Shown: positions 26,202 to 36,076 of the stretch, one piece after another | Layout: each line of letters opens with the position of its first letter | Position numbering within the stretch: position 1 is the stretch's first letter | NCBI RefSeq assembly: GCF_000378425.1 | Contig: NZ_KB899811.1 | Coordinates: 1 to 64,000 of the forward strand | Length of the DNA stretch: 64,000 nucleotides | Reading direction: 5' to 3' | DNA from: Cohnella laeviribosi DSM 21336 | GTDB lineage: Bacteria; Bacillota; Bacilli; Paenibacillales; Paenibacillaceae | Translations under genes and position numbers: made by a program | The notes under the pieces: model-generated | Told to the model about the DNA's origin: nothing | The model's database searches: none | Seen by the model: only the letters and a program-made list of their open reading frames with translations

Positions 26202-26792
26202 ATGAATTTGGTGCCTATGGTCATCGAACAAACCAATCGAGGGGAACGCTCCTACGACATCTATTCCCGGCTGCTGAAGGACAGAATCATTTTTCTGGGC
26301 AGTGCGATTGATGACGATGTCGCCAACCTCATCATCGCGCAATTGCTGTTTTTGGCCGCCGAAGACCCGGAAAAGGACATCAGCCTCTACATCAACTCTC
26401 CGGGCGGATCGGTTACGGCCGGTTTAGGTATATATGACACGATGCAATACATCAAACCGGATGTCAGCACGATCTGCGTCGGCATGGCCGCCAGCATGGG
26501 CTCGCTGCTGCTTGCGGCCGGAGCTCCGGGCAAGCGCTACGCGCTGCCCAACAGCGAAATCATGATTCACCAACCGCTCGGTGGAGTAAGAGGGCAGGCT
26601 TCCGATATCAAAATCCACGCCGATTGGATTTTGAAAACCAAAGAAAAGCTGAACCGCATATACGTGGAGCGTACCGGCCAACCGTACGAGAAAATCGAAC
26701 GGGATACGGACCGGGACAACTTCATGAGCGCTGAAGAAGCGCTGGCCTACGGTTTGATCGACAAGGTCATTGCCGCTCCCGTCAGCGGATAA
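26202..26792 (+). CDS. clpP: ATP-dependent Clp protease proteolytic subunit ClpP
   Basis: A 196-residue serine protease forming the 14-mer chamber that degrades substrates unfolded by ClpX or ClpC. The triad falls at the canonical Ser98 (GMAASMGS), His123 (MIHQPLGG) and Asp172 (DTDRDNF). [29 protein letters not shown] is the standard N-terminus, so ATG 26202 was preferred over the in-frame TTG at 26193. It lies directly before clpX, as in E. coli, whereas B. subtilis keeps clpP elsewhere. Confidence 0.98.
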   Translation: MNLVPMVIEQTNRGERSYDIYSRLLKDRIIFLGSAIDDDVANLIIAQLLFLAAEDPEKDISLYINSPGGSVTAGLGIYDTMQYIKPDVSTICVGMAASMGSLLLAAGAPGKRYALPNSEIMIHQPLGGVRGQASDIKIHADWILKTKEKLNRIYVERTGQPYEKIERDTDRDNFMSAEEALAYGLIDKVIAAPVSG

Positions 26793-26809
26793 AGGAGGGT
26801 AACGTAACC

Positions 26810-28066
26810 ATGTTTAAATACAACGATGAGAAAGGCCAGCTCAAATGTTCGTTCTGCGGAAAACCGCAAGAGCAGGTCCGCAAATTGGTCGCCGGTCCCG
26901 GCGTCTATATATGTGACGAATGCATCGAGCTGTGCACCGAAATCGTCGAGGAGGAACTCGGCCACGAAGAGGAGCTCGATCTGAAGGACATTCCGAAGCC
27001 GAAGGAAATTTGCGCCATTCTGGACCAGTACATCATCGGCCAGGATCAGGCGAAAAAATCGCTTTCCGTTGCGGTATACAACCACTACAAACGGATCAAC
27101 ACGAACAGCAAGGTCGACGACGTCGAGCTGTCCAAGAGCAACATTCTGCTCGTCGGCCCGACGGGCTCCGGCAAGACGCTGCTCGCGCAGACGATGGCCA
27201 AAATCCTCAACGTTCCGTTCGCGATCGCAGACGCGACTTCCCTTACGGAAGCGGGTTACGTGGGCGAAGACGTGGAAAATATTTTGCTCAAGCTGATCCA
27301 AGCGGCCGATTACGATGTGGAAAAAGCCGAACGCGGCATCATTTACATCGACGAGATCGACAAGGTCGCCCGCAAGTCGGAAAACCCGTCCATTACCCGC
27401 GACGTTTCCGGCGAAGGCGTGCAGCAGGCGCTGCTCAAAATTTTGGAGGGAACGGTGGCTTCCGTGCCTCCGCAAGGCGGACGCAAGCATCCCCACCAAG
27501 AATTCATCCAAATCGACACGACGAACATTCTGTTCGTGTGCGGCGGCGCGTTCGACGGGCTGGAGTCGATCATCAAGCGCCGCATCGGCAAAAAAGTCAT
27601 CGGCTTCAACGCTTCTTCCGACGGCCAGCGCGAGCTGAAGCCGGGCGAATATTTGTCGCTCGTGCAGCCGGAAGACCTGCTGAAGTTCGGGCTGATTCCG
27701 GAATTCGTAGGCCGTCTGCCGGTGATTTCTTCGCTGGAGCCGCTGGACGAAGCGGCGCTGGTGCGCATTTTGACCGAGCCGAAGAACGCGCTCGTCAAGC
27801 AATATCAAAAGCTGCTCGAAATGGACAACGTCAAGCTGGAATTCGAGCCCGCGGCGCTTGAGGAAATCGCGAAAGAAGCGATCAAGCGAAACACGGGCGC
27901 GCGCGGACTTCGGGCCATCATCGAAAGCATTATGCTTGAGGTGATGTATGAGGTTCCGTCCCGCGACGACGTGACGACTTGCGTCATCACCGAAAAGGTG
28001 GTCAAGGAGAAAATCGCTCCCGAACTGACCTTGAAGAAAGGCAAGAAAAAAGAAGAAAGCGCGTAA
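26810..28066 (+). CDS. clpX: ClpX, unfoldase subunit of ClpXP
   Basis: A 418-residue AAA+ unfoldase. The N-terminal zinc-binding domain has four Cys ([11 protein letters not shown]... and [10 protein letters not shown]). AAA+ motifs: Walker [27 protein letters not shown] pore region, Walker [14 protein letters not shown], and the ClpP-docking VIGFNA loop. ATG at 26810 follows AAGGAGG, 17 bp after clpP, so the partners share a transcript. Confidence 0.98.
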   Translation: MFKYNDEKGQLKCSFCGKPQEQVRKLVAGPGVYICDECIELCTEIVEEELGHEEELDLKDIPKPKEICAILDQYIIGQDQAKKSLSVAVYNHYKRINTNSKVDDVELSKSNILLVGPTGSGKTLLAQTMAKILNVPFAIADATSLTEAGYVGEDVENILLKLIQAADYDVEKAERGIIYIDEIDKVARKSENPSITRDVSGEGVQQALLKILEGTVASVPPQGGRKHPHQEFIQIDTTNILFVCGGAFDGLESIIKRRIGKKVIGFNASSDGQRELKPGEYLSLVQPEDLLKFGLIPEFVGRLPVISSLEPLDEAALVRILTEPKNALVKQYQKLLEMDNVKLEFEPAALEEIAKEAIKRNTGARGLRAIIESIMLEVMYEVPSRDDVTTCVITEKVVKEKIAPELTLKKGKKKEESA

Positions 28067-28186
28067 GGCCGCTTATCCGACCGGATACGGCGCGTCTTGC
28101 CGCATAAAGCCTGCCGGTTCCACCCTTCACCTTCGCCTCGGCGCGGGCGGGGGGTGGATTTGGCGTATAAAGGGAGATTGGAGAAC

Positions 28187-29284
28187 ATGTACTTACGTAC
28201 CGACACCGTGCCCGTCCGGGTGGGGAACTTGACGATCGGCGGGAACAACCAGGTCATCGTGCAGAGCATGTGCACGACGAAGACGGCGGATGTGAAGGCG
28301 ACCGTCGCCGAGATCAAGCGGCTGGAAGAAGCGGGCTGCCAACTGGTGCGCGTAACGGTCAACAATAAGGAAGCCGCGGAAGCGATCAAGGCGATCAAAC
28401 GGGAAATCTCGATCCCGCTGGTGGCGGACATTCATTTCGACTACCGCCTGGCGCTTGCGGCGATCGAAAACGGTATCGACAAAGTGCGGATCAACCCCGG
28501 CAATATCGGCAGGCGAGAAAAGGTGGAAGCCGTCGTCAAGGCCTGCAAGGAGCGGGGAATTCCGATCCGCATCGGCGTGAACGCGGGCTCGCTCGAACAC
28601 CATCTGCTCGAAAAATACGGCTATCCGACGGCGGAAGCGATGGTGGAAAGCGCGCTTTACCATATCGGCATTTTGGAGGAATTGGATTTTCACGATATCA
28701 TCGTATCCCTGAAAGCCTCCGACGTCCCGATGGCCATTTCCGCTTATATGAAAGCGGCCGAAGTGATCAAGTATCCGCTGCATCTTGGCATTACCGAAGC
28801 CGGAACGCTGTTCTCGGGCACGGTCAAAAGCTCGGCGGGACTCGGCGTGCTGCTGAACGCCGGCATCGGCAACACGATGCGCATCAGCCTGAGCGCCGAT
28901 CCGGTGGAGGAAATCAAAGTGGCGCGGGAACTGCTCAAGACGTTCGGACTGATTTCCGACGCGCCGACGCTGATCTCCTGCCCGACCTGCGGACGCCTGG
29001 ACATCGATCTCTTTGCCGTGGCGAACGAAGTGGAGGAATATTTGTCTAAGCTGAAGGTGCCGATCAAGGTTTCGGTGCTGGGCTGCGCGGTGAACGGACC
29101 GGGGGAAGCGCGGGAGGCCGATATCGGCATTGCCGGAGCGCGCGGCGAGGGCATGCTGTTCCGCTACGGCGAGATGGTCCGCAAAGTGCCGGAGCATGAG
29201 CTGGTGAACGAGCTGAAGCGCGAAATCGACGAGATTGCCAGAATTTATAACGAGACGGGCGTCATACCCGGCAGAAAGCATTAA
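28187..29284 (+). CDS. ispG: 4-hydroxy-3-methylbut-2-en-1-yl diphosphate synthase (IspG/GcpE)
   Basis: A 365-residue iron-sulfur enzyme of the MEP isoprenoid pathway, converting MEcPP to HMBPP. The TIM-barrel part starts [26 protein letters not shown] and has [16 protein letters not shown] and [10 protein letters not shown]. The [4Fe-4S] domain has SCPTCGR and [10 protein letters not shown], giving the three Cys ligands. The start is ATG at 28187 (AGGGAG upstream); a longer frame from 28097 lacks family similarity. It sits between clpX and a PCYCGC lipoprotein, a place it does not hold in B. subtilis. Confidence 0.97.
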   Translation: MYLRTDTVPVRVGNLTIGGNNQVIVQSMCTTKTADVKATVAEIKRLEEAGCQLVRVTVNNKEAAEAIKAIKREISIPLVADIHFDYRLALAAIENGIDKVRINPGNIGRREKVEAVVKACKERGIPIRIGVNAGSLEHHLLEKYGYPTAEAMVESALYHIGILEELDFHDIIVSLKASDVPMAISAYMKAAEVIKYPLHLGITEAGTLFSGTVKSSAGLGVLLNAGIGNTMRISLSADPVEEIKVARELLKTFGLISDAPTLISCPTCGRLDIDLFAVANEVEEYLSKLKVPIKVSVLGCAVNGPGEAREADIGIAGARGEGMLFRYGEMVRKVPEHELVNELKREIDEIARIYNETGVIPGRKH

Positions 29285-29296
29285 GGAGCCTGACGG

Positions 29297-29851
29297 ATGG
29301 AAAATCGCGCGGATCGCAAACGAAGCAGGCTGCAGCGTCGGCTTTTTTGCTTGATGACGGGGGCCGCATTTCTGCTGCTGCTCGCCGCTTGCGGCGGCGG
29401 GGGCGAGGATGCGGACGGAGCGCCTGCCGGCGGACACGATCATCAGGCCCATAGCTCTGTGACGGCTGAAGGGGATTTGCAGGAGACGACCGCTTCGCTG
29501 TCGGACATGCCCTCTTTCCTTGCCGGAGAGAGCGAATACGTGAAGCTGTCCTACGCGGCGGCCGCCAAGCTGAAGGATACGTTGCGGTATATCCCCTGCT
29601 ATTGCGGATGCGGCGAGAGCGCCGGCCACCGGAGCAGCCTGAACTGCTTCATCGCCCGCGTTCGGGAAGACGGGAGCGTCGTCTGGGACGACCACGGCGC
29701 CCGCTGCGGGGTTTGCCAGCAGATCGCGCTCCAGTCCGCCAAGCTGAAAAGCGAAGGCAGTTCGGATTCGGATATCCGCCGGTTCGTCGACGAAACGTAC
29801 AAAGAAGGCTACGCCAAGCCGACGGATACGCCGCTGCCCCCGAAAGTTTGA
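29297..29851 (+). CDS. PCYCGC-motif lipoprotein
   Basis: A 184-residue lipoprotein; the lipobox Cys is Cys32 (LLLAAC), followed by a Gly-rich and His-rich spacer (GGHDHQAH). The globular part contains the family motif PCYCGCGE (Cys101, 103, 105), His111, Cys117 in LNCF, and a second pair RCGVC (Cys137, 140). Six Cys and nearby His residues in a surface-anchored protein suggest metal, heme or redox function, but this PCYCGC family has no established role that I know of. It begins 12 bp after ispG, so it is probably cotranscribed, and two terminators follow. Confidence 0.9.
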   Translation: MENRADRKRSRLQRRLFCLMTGAAFLLLLAACGGGGEDADGAPAGGHDHQAHSSVTAEGDLQETTASLSDMPSFLAGESEYVKLSYAAAAKLKDTLRYIPCYCGCGESAGHRSSLNCFIARVREDGSVVWDDHGARCGVCQQIALQSAKLKSEGSSDSDIRRFVDETYKEGYAKPTDTPLPPKV

Positions 29852-29876
29852 TTGCTGATCATATAGGCAACGAAAC

Positions 29877-29907
29877 CACCCGAACGGAAATTCCGTCGGG
29901 TGTTTTT
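29877..29907 (+). terminator. First of two tandem terminators after the PCYCGC gene
   Basis: CACCCG-ACGGAA pairs with TTCCGTCGGGTG (one bulged A), followed by five T. Confidence 0.82.
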
Positions 29908-29933
29908 GCCATCTTCGGATGACTACGCCTGCG

Positions 29934-29981
29934 GGTATTCGGGCAATACTATCCAGTATGAGCCCGAATGCCGGTTTTTTT
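29934..29981 (+). terminator. Second tandem terminator, long compound hairpin
   Basis: GGTATTCGGGC (29934-29944) pairs with GCCCGAATGCC (29962-29972); inside it ATACT pairs with AGTAT around ATCC. GG and seven T follow. It insulates lonB from the clpX-ispG transcript. Confidence 0.85.
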
Positions 29982-30022
29982 AAGCCTGCGGGTATACGGT
30001 CGGACGGAGAGGATGGGAGAAA

Positions 30023-31825
30023 ATGACGTTAAGCACCATTTTGATGTTCGTTCAGGTGTTTTTTGCCGTGGTGATCGGCATCTATTTCTGGAATTTGCTG
30101 CGCAATCAGAAGAGCAACAGGTCGGCGGTCGACCGCGAATCGCGCAAGGAGATGGACAAACTGCGCAAGCTTCGCTCGGTTTCGCTGACCAAGCCGCTGG
30201 CGGAGAAAACGCGGCCGGTGTCCATGAACGATATCGTCGGCCAAAAAGAGGGATTGCGGGCGCTGAAGGCCGCCCTGTGCAGCAGCAATCCGCAGCATGT
30301 GATTATCTACGGTCCCCCCGGCGTCGGCAAGACGGCCGCCGCCCGCGTCGTGCTGGAGGAAGCGAAGAAAAATCCGTCTTCCCCGTTTCGGCTTGACGCC
30401 AAGTTTACCGAAATCGACGCGACGACGGCCCGGTTCGACGAACGCGGCATCGCCGATCCGCTGATCGGATCGGTGCACGATCCGATCTATCAGGGCGCGG
30501 GCGCGATGGGGGTTGCGGGCATCCCGCAGCCGAAGCCCGGCGCGGTAACGAAGGCGCACGGCGGCATTTTGTTCATCGACGAGATCGGCGAGCTGCATCC
30601 GATTCAGATGAACAAGCTGCTTAAAGTGCTGGAAGACCGCAAGGTGTTTTTGGAAAGCGCGTATTATCACGCGGAGGACCCGAATATTCCGCTGTATATT
30701 CACGATATTTTCCAAAACGGGTTGCCGGCGGATTTCCGCCTTGTCGGCGCGACGACGCGATCGCCGAACGAGCTTCCGCCCGCGCTGCGCAGCCGCTGCA
30801 TGGAAATCTATTTCCGGCCGCTTCTGCCGGAGGAGATCGGGCAAATCGCGGAGAACGCGATCGCGAAGATCGGATTTCCGCCGCAGCCGGAAGCGGTGGA
30901 AGTCGTCAAGCACTATGCGACGAACGGCCGCGAAGCCGTCAACATCATTCAGCTGTCCGCGGGGCTCGCGCTGTCCGAAAACCGCGACCGGATCAGCGCG
31001 GCCGACGTCGAATGGGTCGTCAATAGCAGCCAGCTTCCGCCGCGCCCGGACCGGAAGGTCCCGGGGCAGCCGCAAGTCGGCCTCGTAAACGGGCTTGCCG
31101 TGTTCGGGCCGAGCATGGGAGCGCTGCTGGAAATCGAGGTCACGGCCATTCCGGCGGCAAGCGGCAAAGGGCAGTTCACCATCACCGGCGTCGTGGACGA
31201 GGAGGAGCTGGGCGGCGGACAGCGCACGTTAAGGCGCAAAAGCATGGCCAAGGGCTCGGTGGAAAACGTGTTTACCGTGCTGCGGAAAATCGGGCTGAGG
31301 CCGGAAAACTTCGACCTGCACATCAATTTCCCCGGCGGCACGCCGGTTGACGGGCCGTCCGCGGGCGTGGCGATGGCGGTCGCGATCGCATCCGCCATGA
31401 CGAACCGGCCGGTCGACAACAAGCTGGCGATGACCGGCGAAGTGAGCATTCACGGCCGCGTCAAGCCGGTCGGCGGCGTTCTCGCCAAAGTCGAAGCCGC
31501 CTTTCAGGCCGGTGCCGAGAAGGTCATCATCCCGAAGGAGAATTGGCAGGCGATCTTTGAAGGCCTACAGGGCGTCGAAGTCATTCCGGTCGAAACGGTC
31601 GACGAAGTGTTCGGGCACGTGTTCGGCGAGCGGCTGACCGCCCGGCACGAGATCGCGGCGGACCCGCAGGAGCTTGCGCTTCCCGCCGAAGCCCCGTTTG
31701 CGGCGACTCCCGTTTCGGTGCTGCACGCCAATCCAATCCGCCAGGAGCCTGCAAGGCAGCAGGTTCCCCACGTTCCCCGGGAAGGACACTCCCCGGGATC
31801 GATCGGGACGCCGTTTTCGGGATAA
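30023..31825 (+). CDS. lonB: LonB, sporulation-type membrane-anchored Lon protease
   Basis: A 600-residue ATP-dependent protease. One N-terminal transmembrane helix (about residues 3-22) anchors it; the AAA+ part has [15 protein letters not shown] and GGILFIDEIGELHP. The Lon protease domain (about 350-535) carries the Ser of PVDGPSAGVAMAVAIA and the Lys of KPVGGVLAKVEAA. B. subtilis LonB is forespore-expressed and about 552 residues. This one has about 48 extra C-terminal residues rich in Pro, Ala and Gln with no domain. It lacks the Lon substrate-binding N-domain, which separates it from lonA next door. Confidence 0.94.
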   Translation: MTLSTILMFVQVFFAVVIGIYFWNLLRNQKSNRSAVDRESRKEMDKLRKLRSVSLTKPLAEKTRPVSMNDIVGQKEGLRALKAALCSSNPQHVIIYGPPGVGKTAAARVVLEEAKKNPSSPFRLDAKFTEIDATTARFDERGIADPLIGSVHDPIYQGAGAMGVAGIPQPKPGAVTKAHGGILFIDEIGELHPIQMNKLLKVLEDRKVFLESAYYHAEDPNIPLYIHDIFQNGLPADFRLVGATTRSPNELPPALRSRCMEIYFRPLLPEEIGQIAENAIAKIGFPPQPEAVEVVKHYATNGREAVNIIQLSAGLALSENRDRISAADVEWVVNSSQLPPRPDRKVPGQPQVGLVNGLAVFGPSMGALLEIEVTAIPAASGKGQFTITGVVDEEELGGGQRTLRRKSMAKGSVENVFTVLRKIGLRPENFDLHINFPGGTPVDGPSAGVAMAVAIASAMTNRPVDNKLAMTGEVSIHGRVKPVGGVLAKVEAAFQAGAEKVIIPKENWQAIFEGLQGVEVIPVETVDEVFGHVFGERLTARHEIAADPQELALPAEAPFAATPVSVLHANPIRQEPARQQVPHVPREGHSPGSIGTPFSG

Positions 31826-31845
31826 TTGGACCGACGCGCCCGTTG

Positions 31846-31879
31846 CATCGCCGTCCTTCATAGGGGCGGCGATGTTTTT
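31846..31879 (+). terminator. Terminator of lonB
   Basis: CATCGCCG (31846-31853) pairs with CGGCGATG (31867-31874), followed by five T. Confidence 0.82.
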
Positions 31880-31888
31880 GTGTCCGTT

Positions 31889-31917
31889 TTGCGGCGGGCG
31901 ATAACATTTGATACAAT
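31889..31917 (+). promoter_or_regulatory. Promoter of lonA
   Basis: TTGCGG (31889-31894) and TACAAT (31912-31917) are 17 bp apart, just after the lonB terminator. Vegetative sigma-A type; lonA is thus separately expressed from lonB. Confidence 0.6.
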
Positions 31918-31967
31918 GACGGGAGCATGTAATTCAGCGATGTGCTACATCCGAGGAGGTGCCGGAC

Positions 31968-34403
31968 ATGGGTTCGAACAAATCCAGAAGCCGTTCTTTG
32001 CCCCTGCTGCCCCTGCGCGGGCTTCTCGTCTATCCCAGTATGGTGCTCCATCTGGACGTAGGCCGCGAGAAGTCGGTCAAGGCGCTGGAACAATGCATGG
32101 TCGACGATCATATGATTTTGCTTTGCTCTCAGTCGGAAATCAATATCGAGGAGCCGACCGAAGACGATATATACCGCGTCGGGACGATCGCCAAAGTCCG
32201 CCAGATGCTCAAGCTGCCTAACGGCACGATCCGCGTGCTGGTGGAAGGCGTCGTGCGCGCGGAGATCGAGCAGTATTTGCCGAACGACCGGTTCTACGAA
32301 GTGGTGGCCCGCGAGCTTCACGAAGTGCAGGCCGCCGATTCCGAGCTGGATGCGCTCATGCGCGCCGTGCTCGGCCAATTCGAGCACTACATCAATCTCT
32401 CCAAGAAGGTGACGCCGGAGACGCTGGCTGCCGTGTCGGACATTGAGGAGCCGGGGCGGCTTGCGGACGTCATCACCAGCCACCTGTCGCTCAAAATCAA
32501 GGACAAACAGGAAATTCTCGAGACGATCGACGTCCGGGCGCGGCTCGAGAAGCTGCTCGATTTTCTGAACAACGAACGCGAAGTGCTCGAGCTTGAACGC
32601 AAGATCAGCCAGCGCGTCAAGAAGCAGATGGAAAAGACGCAGAAGGAATACTACCTTCGCGAGCAGATGAAGGCGATTCAGAAGGAACTGGGGGAAAAGG
32701 AAGGCCGCGCGGGCGAAGCCGAAGAACTGCGCAGCCAGATGGAAGAGGCGAACCTTCCGGAGAAAATCGCGGCGCGGGTCGCCAAGGAAATCGACCGGCT
32801 GGAGAAAATGCCGGCTTCCTCGGCGGAAGGCGCCGTCATCCGGACCTATGTCGAGTGGCTGCTCGCCTTGCCCTGGACGAAGCGGACCGAAGACCGCCAC
32901 GATCTCGCCAGAGCCGAGGAGCTGCTCAACGAGGAGCATTTCGGGCTGGAGAAGCCGAAGGAGCGGGTGCTGGAATATTTGGCGGTTCAACAGCTCGTTC
33001 AAAAGCTGAAAGGCCCGATCCTGTGCTTCGTCGGTCCGCCCGGCGTCGGGAAAACGTCGCTCGGCCGCTCCATCGCCAAATCGCTCGGCCGCGAGTTCGT
33101 CCGCATTTCGCTTGGCGGCGTGCGGGATGAAGCGGAAATTCGCGGGCACCGCCGCACGTACGTCGGCGCGATGCCCGGCCGCATCATTCAGGGCATGCGG
33201 ACGGCGGGGACGCTGAATCCGGTCATTTTGCTCGACGAGATCGACAAAATGGCGATGGACTTCCGCGGCGATCCGGCGTCGGCTCTGCTCGAGGTGCTCG
33301 ATCCGGAGCAAAACGCGACGTTCAGCGACCATTACATCGAGCTGCCTTTCGATTTGTCGAACGTCATGTTCATTACGACGGCCAATGCCGTCCATCAGAT
33401 TCCCCGCCCGCTTCTGGACCGGATGGAAGTGCTGTACATTCCCGGCTATACGGAACTGGAGAAGCAGGAAATCGCAAGCCGCCATTTGCTGCCGAAGCAG
33501 AAGCGGGATCACGGGCTCGGCGAGGACCAATTGACCATCGAACCGGAAGCGATGATCCGGCTTATCCGCGACTATACGCGCGAGTCGGGCGTCCGCAATC
33601 TCGAGCAGCAAGTCGCCGCCATCTGCCGCAAGGCCGCAAGGCGCATTGTGACGAATCCTGAGGAAGTGCCGATCAAGGTCGATGGCGACATGCTGAAGGA
33701 TTGGCTCGGACCGGCCAAATACCGGTACGGAATGGCCGAGGCGGAAGACCAGATCGGCGCGGTAACGGGGCTGGCGTGGACCGAGGTCGGAGGGGATACG
33801 CTTGTCATCGAGGTTTCGGTCATGCCGGGCACCGGCAAGCTGACGCTGACCGGCAAGCTCGGGGACGTGATGAAGGAATCGGCGCAGGCGGCTTTCAGCT
33901 ATACGCGAAGCCGGGCCCGGGAGCTGGGCATCGATCCGCAATTCCACGAGAAAAACGACATTCACATCCATATTCCCGAAGGCGCCATTCCGAAGGACGG
34001 ACCGTCGGCCGGAATCACAATGGCTACGGCGCTGGTTTCGGCGCTTTCGGGGCGCCGCGTCAACCGCGAGGTGGCGATGACCGGGGAGATTACGCTGCGG
34101 GGCCGGGTGCTTCCGATCGGCGGCCTGAAAGAGAAGTCGCTGGCGGCGCACCGCGCCGGCATCCGGAAGGTGCTGCTGCCCAAAGACAACGAGCGCGATC
34201 TGAGGGAGATTCCGGACAGCATCAAAGAAGCGATGACGTTCATTCCCGTCTCTCATATCGACGAAGTGCTGGAGCACGCCCTGATCGACCCGCCGAAGCT
34301 GCAGCCTACCGGGGACGACGCGGAGCTTGTGGCGGAGAACGCCGCCATCGGCGCCTCGCCGGAAAACGGCGCGGAGAACGTTCCGCCGCTCGGGACGCAT
34401 TGA
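31968..34403 (+). CDS. lon: ATP-dependent protease La (LonA)
   Basis: An 811-residue cytosolic protease. Domains: N-terminal LON substrate domain (about 1-200, [26 protein letters not shown]), coiled region (200-310), AAA+ (Walker [14 protein letters not shown], Walker [11 protein letters not shown]) and protease domain (about 600-785) with catalytic Ser in [12 protein letters not shown] and Lys in [17 protein letters not shown] at 31968 follows GAGGAGGTG; a GTG at 31959 overlaps that site. The last 30 residues are acidic and variable. It degrades damaged and regulatory proteins. Confidence 0.97.
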   Translation: MGSNKSRSRSLPLLPLRGLLVYPSMVLHLDVGREKSVKALEQCMVDDHMILLCSQSEINIEEPTEDDIYRVGTIAKVRQMLKLPNGTIRVLVEGVVRAEIEQYLPNDRFYEVVARELHEVQAADSELDALMRAVLGQFEHYINLSKKVTPETLAAVSDIEEPGRLADVITSHLSLKIKDKQEILETIDVRARLEKLLDFLNNEREVLELERKISQRVKKQMEKTQKEYYLREQMKAIQKELGEKEGRAGEAEELRSQMEEANLPEKIAARVAKEIDRLEKMPASSAEGAVIRTYVEWLLALPWTKRTEDRHDLARAEELLNEEHFGLEKPKERVLEYLAVQQLVQKLKGPILCFVGPPGVGKTSLGRSIAKSLGREFVRISLGGVRDEAEIRGHRRTYVGAMPGRIIQGMRTAGTLNPVILLDEIDKMAMDFRGDPASALLEVLDPEQNATFSDHYIELPFDLSNVMFITTANAVHQIPRPLLDRMEVLYIPGYTELEKQEIASRHLLPKQKRDHGLGEDQLTIEPEAMIRLIRDYTRESGVRNLEQQVAAICRKAARRIVTNPEEVPIKVDGDMLKDWLGPAKYRYGMAEAEDQIGAVTGLAWTEVGGDTLVIEVSVMPGTGKLTLTGKLGDVMKESAQAAFSYTRSRARELGIDPQFHEKNDIHIHIPEGAIPKDGPSAGITMATALVSALSGRRVNREVAMTGEITLRGRVLPIGGLKEKSLAAHRAGIRKVLLPKDNERDLREIPDSIKEAMTFIPVSHIDEVLEHALIDPPKLQPTGDDAELVAENAAIGASPENGAENVPPLGTH

Positions 34404-34467
34404 CCGGAACGTTAACGCATGAATTCGCAAGAATGGATCGGCACATGGATCGGAGAAGAGAAATCGG

Positions 34468-35112
34468 ATGATAATCAAGTCGAGCGAATTTGTCATCAGC
34501 GCAGTATCGCCTAAGCAATATCCGACGGACGGCTTGCCGGAGATCGCTCTGGCGGGCCGCTCGAACGTAGGCAAGTCTTCGTTGATCAACCGCATGCTGC
34601 AGCGGCGGAACCTGGCGCGGACCAGCTCCCAGCCGGGCAAGACCCAACAACTCAACTATTATTTGGTCAACCGGGATCTTTATTTCGTGGATGTGCCCGG
34701 ATACGGCTACGCCAAGGTGTCCCGTTCGGAACGGGAAGCCTGGGGCCGGATGATCGAGCGCTATCTGCTTGAGCGGAAGACGCTGCGGCTCGTCCTGCTG
34801 CTGGTCGATTTGCGCCACCCCCCGACCGCCCAGGACTGCTCCATGTTCGAATGGCTTGTCCATTACGGCATCCCCGTCTGCGTCGTCGCTACGAAGGCGG
34901 ACAAGGTGGGCCGCAGCGCCTGGCCGAAGCACGCCAAAGCGGTCCGCGAGACGCTCGGGCTGCCGAAGGAGCTTCCGCTCGTGCTGTTTTCTTCGGAGAC
35001 GGGGATGGGAAGGGACGAATTATGGAGCATCATCGAGCAAAAAGCCGATTTAGTCGCCGCCCCCCCGGAAGATTCGCAGAATGACCGCCAGGAAAGCGAG
35101 GATAACGGGTAA
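34468..35112 (+). CDS. ysxC: YsxC/EngB ribosome-biogenesis GTPase
   Basis: A 214-residue Era-like GTPase needed for assembly of the 50S subunit. G1 is [14 protein letters not shown]2 lies in [15 protein letters not shown]3 is [11 protein letters not shown]4 is TKADKV, and G5 [12 protein letters not shown]. The C-terminal tail is acidic. ATG at 34468, 64 bp after lonA, as in the B. subtilis lonA-ysxC pair. Confidence 0.96.
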   Translation: MIIKSSEFVISAVSPKQYPTDGLPEIALAGRSNVGKSSLINRMLQRRNLARTSSQPGKTQQLNYYLVNRDLYFVDVPGYGYAKVSRSEREAWGRMIERYLLERKTLRLVLLLVDLRHPPTAQDCSMFEWLVHYGIPVCVVATKADKVGRSAWPKHAKAVRETLGLPKELPLVLFSSETGMGRDELWSIIEQKADLVAAPPEDSQNDRQESEDNG

Positions 35113-35266
35113 AACGCCGCCCAAATTCCGGTTTATCTCGTTATTTACGGATATTCAAGGGGAAATCGTGTTTAGCCGGGAGGAAACGGGGTAAAGAATA
35201 GCGTATAATTAAACCAAGGCAAATTGTCAGACACCTTTGCAACAAAATGGAATTGAGGAGATTTTT

Positions 35267-35857
35267 ATGGCTCAACGGGTAGCCACGGAGTATGTCAACG
35301 CTAGTCTTACCGTAACGGAAGCCGAGATGCCGGTGCTGTTTGCCATGTGCGAGAGGCAGCAATTGCGTATGCAGGTCTTTGTTCTGGACAACGGCAATCA
35401 CGAGGTGGTACTTGAAGACGAAGACAGCGGCGAAGCGATCCGCCTGACCTTTGAGCGAAGTAACGGAAAGTACACGTGCGTTTTGTCTTGCAAAGTTGTC
35501 AAACCCAGGCTTACCGAAGCGCTGCGCAAGCTCGTGGCGAATTTCAAGGGTGATGCGGTCGTCAACCGGATTTATCCGGGATTCACGATGGTTTACCATT
35601 ACATGCAGGGCATGGTGATCCGCATCGTGGAGTGCAAGGGCGACCAGTTGCGGACCGTTTTCGAGCGCCGCGACACGCTCGGGCGGCTCGAGGCGCAGTT
35701 CAAGCGCTTGACGGTGGAAGAGGAGATTCGCGTCGTGCGGCAAGCCGTGAACGAACTGCTGGACCGCCGCAATCTGGCGACCTCCCCGAAGGAAATCGCC
35801 GATATCGACGAGCGCCTGAAGCATCACAGCCGGGTATTGTTTGCTTTGGAGGCTTAA
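35267..35857 (+). CDS. Conserved-looking hypothetical protein downstream of ysxC
   Basis: A 196-residue soluble protein starting with ATG at 35267, preceded by TTGAGGAG. It appears to have a beta-rich N-terminal half (VFVLDNGNHEVVLEDEDSGEAIRLTFERSNGKYTCVLSCKV) and a helical C-terminal half (LEAQFKRLTVEEEIRVVRQAVNELLDRRNLATSPKEIADIDERLKHHSRVL). No membrane or catalytic motif. TATAAT at 35204 suggests its own promoter, and a strong terminator follows, so it is a single-gene unit. I do not recognise the family. Related proteins may carry misleading names in databases; the sequence gives no support for a biosynthetic enzyme. Confidence 0.85.
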   Translation: MAQRVATEYVNASLTVTEAEMPVLFAMCERQQLRMQVFVLDNGNHEVVLEDEDSGEAIRLTFERSNGKYTCVLSCKVVKPRLTEALRKLVANFKGDAVVNRIYPGFTMVYHYMQGMVIRIVECKGDQLRTVFERRDTLGRLEAQFKRLTVEEEIRVVRQAVNELLDRRNLATSPKEIADIDERLKHHSRVLFALEA

Positions 35858-35895
35858 TTCGATTCCGACATCCGTTTTCGAATGGTTTGTTAACG

Positions 35896-35925
35896 GCTCG
35901 CCAAGTTTAACTTGGCGGGCTTTTT
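35896..35925 (+). terminator. Terminator after the hypothetical gene
   Basis: GCTCGCCAAG (35896-35905) pairs with CTTGGCGGGC (35911-35920) around TTTAA, followed by five T. Confidence 0.92.
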
Positions 35926-36076
35926 CTTTTTTATTTTATAGGCTGCGGAATCGGGAGGTGCATGCTTCAATAAAAAGAATTTACCTAAAATTTAACCATA
36001 TTTTAGAAACTCCATTCCCTTCCCGACGTAAAATTATTTGTTTTGCATTTGTTCCGATCAGGTAGGGAGGGCTTAG

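Noticed and set aside
31581-34655. 1024-aa minus-strand frame opposite lonA
   Set aside because: Shadow frame produced by codon bias on the real strand; no start signal.
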